DNA from: Polynucleobacter arcticus
GTDB taxonomy: Bacteria > Pseudomonadota > Gammaproteobacteria > Burkholderiales > Burkholderiaceae
Assembly: GCF_013307205.1 (NCBI RefSeq)
Contig: NZ_CP028940.1
Coordinates: forward strand, 1,223,702-1,287,701
Reading direction: 5' to 3'
DNA: 64,000 nucleotides
A program made the translations under genes and the position numbers. The notes beneath the pieces are model-generated. The model saw only the letters and a list, made by a program, of their open reading frames with translations, made no database searches and had not been told where the DNA came from. How positions within the stretch are numbered: position 1 is the stretch's first letter; the number at the start of each line of letters is the position of its first letter. Positions 58,011 to 64,000 of the stretch are shown here, one piece after another.

Positions 58011-58543
58011 TAAATACCTTCCTCATGTCGAGGGGCGCTCATGCGAATTTCAAAGATCTTCTCCACCGACCTGCCCCCAAAATAAGCCAGCATGACTAAT
58101 TGCCCCCACTCACCCAAAAGGTGCACATAAGCTTCATTGATATCAATGCCCATGGCTGATAACAATGCAAATAATAGGTATGCAGTGAGAATGTAGACCA
58201 ATGTCCCAGGACGGATGTTCTTTGATAGCCTGGAATCACTCACCATGTCAGATTGCCAGCGGTTGGTGGCATTGTCTTGCGAAGCTCGATGCATCTCAGC
58301 AAGAAGTTTGGATTCCTCAATCTCAAGCTCTTTTTGCTTAAGCGTGTATTGCAAGAGTAATTGCTCTTGCTCGATTTCAAGCTGTTTAAGTCTAATCAGG
58401 TCTTCTTGATTGGGGTTGTCCGGAATGCGAACCCCAGTCTTTTTCTCAATAAACTCTTTGCCTTTTGCCTGAACGGCTCCTGCCAATAGGCCAAGACCAT
58501 TTACGGCCAAAGTTTGTACTAGTGATGTAAATATAGGAAGCAT
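58010..58543 (-). CDS. Holin-like protein (GTA three-helix holin type)
   Basis: Protein of 177 aa. N-terminal hydrophobic stretch (about 5-22), a central coiled coil (about 48-85; RLKQLEIEQEQLLLQYTLKQ), then two hydrophobic helices around 113-130 and 140-157. This layout matches 3TM holins of phages and gene transfer agents. It precedes the endolysin, the usual lysis order. Confidence 0.75.
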   Translation of the reverse strand: MLPIFTSLVQTLAVNGLGLLAGAVQAKGKEFIEKKTGVRIPDNPNQEDLIRLKQLEIEQEQLLLQYTLKQKELEIEESKLLAEMHRASQDNATNRWQSDMVSDSRLSKNIRPGTLVYILTAYLLFALLSAMGIDINEAYVHLLGEWGQLVMLAYFGGRSVEKIFEIRMSAPRHEEGI

Positions 58544-58746
58544 AGGATTATTTTTTGAATAATGACAAATGATTTAAAAATTGCAGCGCTTTACTAGATC
58601 AAGCTTTTTTAATGCGAAGACTTAAGTTGGCAATGTGAGGGAGCGCAATAAATACGCCCCTACATATACACACCCACAAATACACCCACATACATTCACG
58701 ACAACATCACAGTTAAATTAGGGTTGCCAATAAAAGCTTCTTTCTA
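58544..58746. other. 203-bp gap with a GT-rich repeated stretch in the prophage
   Basis: On the minus strand around 58665-58700 the motifs TGTGGGTGTAT and close variants recur (ATGTGGGTGTATTTGTGGGTGTGTATATG). TTGGCAA and TTGCCAA bound the middle part. No ORF over 30 codons with a ribosome site is visible. This gap is where tail genes would be expected. Confidence 0.5.
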
Positions 58747-59151
58747 CTAACGCTTGCTTCCTTTCTGAGCCTCAGAAATCTCAAGCTCAAATGTTTTACC
58801 TTTTTTATCCTGCTTACTGGGACTAGTGGCGCCGCCTCCCTCTTCCATTAATCCCATTACGATTTCCATCAGGCGATCACCATCATCTTCGCCAAAGACT
58901 TTAGCCACGACTTCATGACCATACTTAGCGCAGAGTCTGTCGTACTCTTGCTCCGGAGTAATGGTGGTCTTTGATGGCCGCTCGAACACCGTGACGTTCT
59001 CGCGCCCAAAGAGGTTTCGAAGGATATTGGTCTCATATGGCGGTACATGTACATGAATTGTTGTGAAGGCATCCCTACGCACTACCGCTTCCACCTCCTT
59101 AATTTGGAAGTCGCTATGAATAAGCTCTTTGTGATTCATGCTGTTATTCAT
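58747..59151 (-). CDS. Phage protein of unknown function, 134 aa
   Basis: Soluble, with an N-terminal part rich in Val/Asp/Glu (QIKEVEAVVRRDAF) and a helical, Gly/Lys-rich C-terminus. I recognise no family. It comes right after the capsid gene, where head-completion or decoration proteins are often found, but nothing in the sequence confirms that. Confidence 0.7.
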   Translation of the reverse strand: MNNSMNHKELIHSDFQIKEVEAVVRRDAFTTIHVHVPPYETNILRNLFGRENVTVFERPSKTTITPEQEYDRLCAKYGHEVVAKVFGEDDGDRLMEIVMGLMEEGGGATSPSKQDKKGKTFELEISEAQKGSKR

Positions 59152-59161
59152 TCACCTCTCC

Positions 59162-60208
59162 TTATTGAATGGCTAATACCGCATGGGCATTAGCTCGTGA
59201 GATGGATAAAGCACAGCGTAAGTTCACCATGGCGTACATAGCGAGCGTATCGTGCGGACGGATTGGGGCAACAATGTCTAGATCATCATCCCGAAGCTTC
59301 ATAAAGCGGGTATTGAGGAAATAGCAGCGCTTACTCCACTCCACTGTTCTATTGGCCATGGCATCGAGCTCATCAAACTGCGGATCCCAGATAATTTCCA
59401 CCCCTTTGAAGGCAAGACCAGTATTTACGCCTGCACCTACGCCAGCATCGATGTACTTGGTCTCACCCGATCCAGCGATATGAGTCACTGTGACTTGCTT
59501 GCGATAGGTATCAATGAACTTACCCCCAGCGATGATGAAATCAGGGCTACCGCCATTTTTAATACATTGACGCCATGCAGTCTCCATCTCACCTACCAAG
59601 CTACCTGGCGCTGTTGAGGCGATCTCTTTGACGGCGTAGTTACGCCAGTAGCTTGCTTTGGCTCGATCGATACCACCAACTGTGCCGGCATCTGGTGCAA
59701 GGCTCACTAAGCTATCTAAACCTACTAAGGCATCGGCACCGTGCGAGCCGTCGCGGTGTAACTCTAGGTCCAGCTTATTGAGGAAGCCTTCTCGTAGGAC
59801 CTCTAACTGCTCATCTAAGAGATTAATCAGCTGTACGCGTTCGTTGTATTCCAATTGAAAGCCTCGCGCCCCACCCTCACGTACTTTGATGCCATTGCTA
59901 AAAAGCCGGTCATAGTCGATGTAAAGACCATCTACCGCCCTTCGCCATGGGAAGGAGGCTTGCTCAGTCGTATTGCGTTTATTGAACTTGACCGTCTCCT
60001 CTCCAAATGCCCAGCTAAAGTTACTGCCGTGTTCTTTACGGATGTTCTCGACTACGTTCTGCTTTGCGCCTAATAAACTTTTGCGCCCTTCCATGAGTTT
60101 TTTAAGGAAAGGTCTCTCTACGGCGATTTGATCGACTGGTAGATTGCGCAAGTACTCATCTAAGGAAACCTTAGCTAACTCTTGCAAATCTGTATTTGAA
60201 ATTGGCAT
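59162..60208 (-). CDS. Probable phage major capsid protein
   Basis: Protein of 348 aa from the ATG of MPISNTD, which follows a GGGGTGG ribosome site. A long helical N-arm (about 1-60) is followed by a mixed region with RRAVDGLYIDYDRLFSNGIKV and later ITVTHIAGSGETKYIDAGVGAG and WDPQFDELDAMANRTVEWSKR. Size, position after a portal and a coiled-coil protein, and the conserved CYFLNTRFM-like strand suggest an HK97-fold coat protein. Similarity search was not possible. Confidence 0.7.
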   Translation of the reverse strand: MPISNTDLQELAKVSLDEYLRNLPVDQIAVERPFLKKLMEGRKSLLGAKQNVVENIRKEHGSNFSWAFGEETVKFNKRNTTEQASFPWRRAVDGLYIDYDRLFSNGIKVREGGARGFQLEYNERVQLINLLDEQLEVLREGFLNKLDLELHRDGSHGADALVGLDSLVSLAPDAGTVGGIDRAKASYWRNYAVKEIASTAPGSLVGEMETAWRQCIKNGGSPDFIIAGGKFIDTYRKQVTVTHIAGSGETKYIDAGVGAGVNTGLAFKGVEIIWDPQFDELDAMANRTVEWSKRCYFLNTRFMKLRDDDLDIVAPIRPHDTLAMYAMVNLRCALSISRANAHAVLAIQ

Positions 60209-60434
60209 ATGCCACCCCATCAATAGTTATTTAAGAAATTGGTTGGCTTCAATACCTAGTGATCGAGCGTGAACCCATCCATTGCTACGCTACTAGGCGC
60301 TACTCTAGCTTTAACGCGCTGGTGTGAAGCAGCAGTCAGAGTGTTTAACTCTCACCGCATGAATTAATTATTACGTTGATTAGCGGAGGGATTGGATATT
60401 TCTGGGGTTTTTTATTGGTCGATGATCTGTGGCA

Positions 60435-60464
60435 AGAATGCACCTTCTTTTGAAGATGCATTCT
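60435..60464. repeat. 13-bp inverted repeat in the capsid-scaffold gap
   Basis: AGAATGCACCTTC-TTTT-GAAGATGCATTCT with one mismatch pair. No T run follows on either strand, so it is a stable hairpin but not a rho-independent terminator. It lies 22 bp after the scaffold gene's stop. Confidence 0.6.
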
Positions 60465-60485
60465 CTCGGCTTGCCTAATGAAGAA

Positions 60486-61733
60486 CTAAATTCCCATATT
60501 GCCTAGATGCTGGGCTATGCGATCCATTGGATTCCCAGAGCTTGCAACTGGTGCTCCTAGGGTTGAGGTTCTTGCCCGAATAGGTTGAGGACGATGATGA
60601 GCAATCGGTTTGACGTTTGCAAAGCTTGGCTCTGGCCTCTCTATTGCTTCATAAATTGATTCAATCATGGTTTGCCACTGCTCAGGTTGATTATTTTGCA
60701 CAAACACCTGCATATAGAACGGGTCTGACATATATTTGTTAAAACAAACCGCCTTATCAATATGATCGATTTCGTCTGAACGGGTATTCAAAAAATTGAT
60801 CATCTGTAGCTTTGCTTCGGAAACCAATTCTGAGGGGTTTTTCTTGGCATTACTCAGAGTCATGACATTACCTACCAAGTTACTTTCTATTTCGAACTTA
60901 CGAATAGTCTCTTGTAAGCTCACCACGGTAACTTGCAAATCCTCAACTTGTTTTTCGAGGTCTCGCTTCTCATTGATGATCTTTTGGATCCGCTCACGCC
61001 CACGCTTTGACTTGATATTTTCAAGCGCTGCCTCCTTTTCTTCACCATTGGTATCAGGGCTCGAATCCCCAAGCCCAAGATTGATCATCCGGTTGATGAA
61101 CTCCTGGGCTGTTTCAACCTGAATGGCTGGTAGTGGAAGAGCATCTACGGTGAGGGCTACTGGTGCAGGCATGAGTTCGCCCAAATCATGGGCCTGAGGC
61201 TCTGCGTTACTTTCCAATACAGGAATGAAAGTCGGCACATAGACTTCACCTTTTACTGGCGTAAATATAGGCTCTTCCTTCACATCCTCAGACTCGCAAA
61301 GCTCCTCACCCTCTTCAAGATCTTCAGAAATCTGCAAAAGCGATATGCTAGGCTTGGAATCTTTACTTAGATCGTCAAGCAAGTTGGTAGCTGGGCTCTT
61401 GCGATCTGCCTTTTGAGCTTGATTCTGAGTTTGCTTCTTCGCGTTCTGAATTTCAGCCTCTTGATCTCTCAAGAGTCGTTGTGCTGCAGTCTTCTTGGCC
61501 GCCTCCTCGTCAGCGAGTTTTTGAGTCTTTGCCTTTTCAAGCAATTTAATGGCGCGCTCTTCCCTTTCTTTACTGCGCCTTGCAGCAACTTCAGCCGCAT
61601 GTTTCTCATAAGCTTCTTTTTCAAGGCGTTCGCGCTCGTTCTTGGCCTCCCTATCTTGAACTCTCTGAATCGAGCCACCGTTTGTCAGCACTTCAGACTT
61701 AAAGCCCTTTACTTCATTCGCCACTTGCGTCAT
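60486..61733 (-). CDS. Coiled-coil phage protein, probable scaffold
   Basis: Protein of 415 aa. Basic coiled coil at about 30-115 (ERERLEKEAYEKHAAEVAARR), acidic middle part (about 140-180; EEGEELCESEDVKEE), second coiled coil near 240-295 (RDLEKQVEDLQVTVVSLQ), and a helical C-terminal domain. Highly charged, elongated proteins between portal and capsid genes are typical scaffolds, which shape the shell and leave. The start overlaps the portal end by 20 bp. Confidence 0.65.
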   Translation of the reverse strand: MTQVANEVKGFKSEVLTNGGSIQRVQDREAKNERERLEKEAYEKHAAEVAARRSKEREERAIKLLEKAKTQKLADEEAAKKTAAQRLLRDQEAEIQNAKKQTQNQAQKADRKSPATNLLDDLSKDSKPSISLLQISEDLEEGEELCESEDVKEEPIFTPVKGEVYVPTFIPVLESNAEPQAHDLGELMPAPVALTVDALPLPAIQVETAQEFINRMINLGLGDSSPDTNGEEKEAALENIKSKRGRERIQKIINEKRDLEKQVEDLQVTVVSLQETIRKFEIESNLVGNVMTLSNAKKNPSELVSEAKLQMINFLNTRSDEIDHIDKAVCFNKYMSDPFYMQVFVQNNQPEQWQTMIESIYEAIERPEPSFANVKPIAHHRPQPIRARTSTLGAPVASSGNPMDRIAQHLGNMGI

Positions 61734-63684
61734 TGCCTGTCTCCTCTTTTAATGAATTTCCTTCGTTATCTGTCTGCATATCTACTCTTTGCCTGCAACC
61801 GGAGAACCAATTGCCTCCTAAATTGGGGTCGTCAGCACGTGACCATCCCTCCGCTTGCTTTTCTACATTCGGTATAAATAGATTGGAATCGATGCGATCG
61901 TCATACCGCAAGAGGGTCTCTTGTAGGAGATTACGGATATGCTCGTAATCCATTCCTCTGGCTTGTAGGTTCTGAATCTGAATTGATAGATTCGTAATCA
62001 TGGGTAGCACTTTGAGCCAACCCTCTTTTTCTTCTACGCCATCCTGCGCACCGGTAGTACCCGCTCTGATGCGCAGATCAACCATGTCAAAAATGCGTCC
62101 CTTTGTAAGACGTGGCCAGTCATAGGTTTTCTCTTGGGTCGTCGTAAGCTTGCCTTCAACTAGGGTAGTTCTGGTAATGGGTGCTCCCATATAGCGCTCT
62201 ACCTGTTCTTTGGTCAGCTCTTGGAGAAGGACTTGGGCACTGTACTGCGCTATCTCTTGGAGCCAATCCTCAATCTGGTCTTTGAATTCAAATACCCGTC
62301 CTGATAAGGCCCTTTGCAAGATATTGGCTTCGGTAGCGGTCTTAGGCCGGACAACGGTAGAGCGTGCGGCATCTTGTAAACCAGTGACTTGCTCCCAGTC
62401 ATAGCGCACGGCACTGGTGTCATACACAATGGGGTCGATCTTGGGGTGACCCCGAGGAATGATGACTTGGTTGAGAGGCTTACCTTCGGTATCCACAATG
62501 GTGATTTCTCCAAAGCGGGAGTCTGCGTGTTTCTTGATGGTTTTTTCATTGATATCAGCAGAAGCTACCCAACCCGGTATGCACAGGTCTCGGTGTTGAT
62601 TAAAACGGTCTCTGGCTTCGTTGTGCTCTTCTTGCAAGCGCTCTGTCAGATCTACAAGGCTTGGGCCAACGAACTGTCCATCTACAACTTGGTAAGGCAA
62701 TAAGAAGAATGGGTACCAACGCTCTCCTACCTTTGGTGGTGAATAGGGTTCACGTAACCATTCTGTAGCACCCTCCACCATCGTATATACCCGCTGGGTA
62801 GTTCTATCCCAGATCTCTAAAACGGCTATTTGCTGATCGTCTACTACTGGGGCAGATTTAGCATCTAGGTTCATTGAGGCTAAGCGTCTAGTTTTCCTAT
62901 GGGAAGTTTCACCTTGGCCTGGTTGGTAAATCTTGGCATTAGCTAGGTTCTTTTTGTAGAGCGCCTCTGCTTGACCACGCTTCATTGGGATGATTTGGCA
63001 AATCCAGTCTGCATCGGTGTAGTCCCAGAACTCACAGATGGAGGGGTCGATGAGTAGGTTTTCAGTGAGGACTCTATCGATTACCAAGCCTTCAGCAGAC
63101 TGCACCTCGGATTGCTCTAGTAGTGACTTAATGAGCTCTTCTAACTCAGCCCGCTTAGCATCATGATGACTTTGGTCTGTATTAGCATCCTTTTCTTGAA
63201 GATCTCGTACTAGCTCTTCTATAGCAAGGAGGTTTTCTTGGGCATCGTTAATACGACCTTGTATATAACCATCCCGACCTGGATCTCGTTGATACATCAC
63301 TTTAAGAATCCCAAAACTACAGGTCAAAGCCGCTCTAACAGTAGACTTAGCCCGATTTTTAAGCTGGGCATGCTCTAGCGCTCTATTGGTAACCTTCTCT
63401 AATGTTTTGCAAAAGAGTTTGATATCTGCGCCGCTATGGGTGGGCGTTGTCGATATCTCTGGGTTACGTGCATAGACGTTAGGCAGAACTGCGGAGATGG
63501 TGCCATGAATGAGGTTGGCTCGAAGACTGTAGAAGTCTTTGCCAGTAGGGTCGGCATTCCAATTGAAGCCAGCTACAGTATTGCGATTGTGTCTTACGCG
63601 CTTATGAAAGGATGACCAGTGGGCTCGCGCATGAGTGATGCGGGCGGTCCATTTTTGTTGAAGGGCTTTGGAGTTTTGGGGCAC
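61714..63684 (-). CDS. Phage portal protein
   Basis: Protein of 656 aa with a mixed alpha/beta stretch and long helical region (about 90-210), then a wing and stem with DRFNQHRDLCIPGW and RRLASMNLDAKSA. It resembles portals of P22-like/large podoviruses in length. Start is a GTG; GGGGA lies almost adjacent, which is closer than ideal, but no other start fits. It is the first complete gene of the structural set. Confidence 0.8.
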   Translation of the reverse strand: MPQNSKALQQKWTARITHARAHWSSFHKRVRHNRNTVAGFNWNADPTGKDFYSLRANLIHGTISAVLPNVYARNPEISTTPTHSGADIKLFCKTLEKVTNRALEHAQLKNRAKSTVRAALTCSFGILKVMYQRDPGRDGYIQGRINDAQENLLAIEELVRDLQEKDANTDQSHHDAKRAELEELIKSLLEQSEVQSAEGLVIDRVLTENLLIDPSICEFWDYTDADWICQIIPMKRGQAEALYKKNLANAKIYQPGQGETSHRKTRRLASMNLDAKSAPVVDDQQIAVLEIWDRTTQRVYTMVEGATEWLREPYSPPKVGERWYPFFLLPYQVVDGQFVGPSLVDLTERLQEEHNEARDRFNQHRDLCIPGWVASADINEKTIKKHADSRFGEITIVDTEGKPLNQVIIPRGHPKIDPIVYDTSAVRYDWEQVTGLQDAARSTVVRPKTATEANILQRALSGRVFEFKDQIEDWLQEIAQYSAQVLLQELTKEQVERYMGAPITRTTLVEGKLTTTQEKTYDWPRLTKGRIFDMVDLRIRAGTTGAQDGVEEKEGWLKVLPMITNLSIQIQNLQARGMDYEHIRNLLQETLLRYDDRIDSNLFIPNVEKQAEGWSRADDPNLGGNWFSGCRQRVDMQTDNEGNSLKEETGNDASGE

Positions 63685-63716
63685 TCCCCATTTATAAATC
63701 GCTCGCTCTTTGCTCG

Positions 63717-63739
63717 TGAATTTATTTAGGATAAATTCA
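63717..63739. promoter_or_regulatory. Perfect 9-bp inverted repeat, operator candidate
   Basis: TGAATTTAT and ATAAATTCA separated by TTAGG. AT-rich symmetric sites of this form are often phage repressor operators. The location in front of the structural genes fits. Confidence 0.5.
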
Positions 63740-63884
63740 TTAGTGCGTCAGCTATAGGATGAAGAGCAGACATCCTCATGTCACAATCCAACAGGCACTA
63801 GTCGACCCATTGCAGACGTAGCAATCCAAAGACCGGTTACCCAATAGCAGACATCTCAGCGTATCCAACCCCCATCCCTAATGA

Positions 63885-64000
63885 TCACTTAAATGACGGT
63901 CTGTCAATTGGCAATGGTCGGGGTTGGGCCCGGTCTATTTTCTTTGCTAACGACAATATTGACTTATTTGTAGCCGTGAAAAACGGAGAGTCGGCGAACC
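63885..64000 (-). CDS. Possible C-terminal end of an upstream phage gene (37 codons)
   Basis: The minus-strand frame runs from the window edge to a stop at 63885-63887 and reads KSILSLAKKIDRAQPRPL in its middle. A terminase gene would be expected here, upstream of the portal. The fragment is too short to identify; a competing plus-strand frame is equally open. Confidence 0.3.
   Translation of the reverse strand, partial: FADSPFFTATNKSILSLAKKIDRAQPRPLPIDRPSFK

Larger units (their letters stand above)
63685..64000. other. 316-bp region upstream of the portal gene
   Basis: A perfect 9-bp inverted repeat (TGAATTTAT-TTAGG-ATAAATTCA, 63717-63739) lies 33 bp before the portal start and may be an operator. 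Plus-strand ATG at 63778 meets an amber stop at codon 8. The rest may hold the end of an upstream minus-strand gene (next entry). Confidence 0.5.

Noticed and set aside
60435..60464. Terminator after the scaffold gene
   Set aside because: The stem is strong but no T run follows in either direction.
61413..61877. 154-aa plus-strand frame at the portal-scaffold junction
   Set aside because: Antisense to two coding frames that overlap and have supporting context; composition is Leu/Phe/Arg rich as expected of a complement of charged helices.
63778..64000. Plus-strand frame starting at ATG 63778
   Set aside because: An amber stop interrupts it at codon 8 and no start follows, although the frame is then open to the window edge; kept only as a possibility.

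Overview
The window looks like a chromosome segment of a free-living betaproteobacterium of the Burkholderiaceae, most likely Polynucleobacter. I infer this from gene order (ntrB-glnA; hfq-hflX-hflK-hflC-hisZ-purA; hisS-yfgM-bamB-der; surE-pcm-nlpD; dnaX-ybaB-recR), moderate GC and tight packing with many 1-8 bp gene overlaps. No database search was possible; every family name comes from reading motifs and lengths.

Region 1 (1-21.7 kb): nitrogen control (3' part of ntrB excluded by the window edge; glnA with two NtrC boxes and a sigma-54 promoter), a minus-strand block of envelope and unassigned genes (MoaB-fold protein, EI24 protein, sterol-desaturase-like hydroxylase, polysaccharide deacetylase, beta-propeller), hrpA, then argA transcribed divergently. 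Next are an iron-trafficking protein, a probable structured small RNA with its own promoter and terminator, rpiA, tal, a TrxC-type thioredoxin, rlmB, rnr, tRNA-Leu(CAG), a dienelactone hydrolase, an MFS transporter and a small pore-loop membrane protein.

Region 2 (21.7-24 kb): a small accessory spot. An intact IS3-family (IS150-group) element of 1,445 bp sits inside the loop of a rho-independent terminator, flanked by a 4-bp target duplication. It lies between a 51-aa small gene and a gene for a possible papain-like protein.

Region 3 (24-46 kb): housekeeping, almost all on the minus strand. It holds glcB, purA, hisZ, hflC, hflK, hflX, hfq, der, bamB, yfgM, hisS, ispG, rlmN and ndk; then a plus-strand Bax-inhibitor-1 gene; then rlmD, an exonuclease, nlpD, pcm and surE. 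The rpoS gene that often follows nlpD is absent here, and no pilF/rodZ pair lies between rlmN and ispG.

Region 4 (46-57.5 kb): a heavy-metal RND efflux operon (tolC-like, adaptor, RND pump) with a clear promoter and a palindromic operator candidate, a porin, a HepT/MntA toxin-antitoxin pair, a 61-aa orphan, recR, ybaB, dnaX and the SRP RNA gene ffs.

Region 5 (57.5-64 kb): a prophage or prophage remnant starting directly after ffs. Read in the direction of transcription (minus strand) it encodes portal, coiled-coil scaffold candidate, major capsid candidate, an unknown protein, a holin-like protein and an M15 endolysin. No integrase, terminase or tail gene is fully inside the window.
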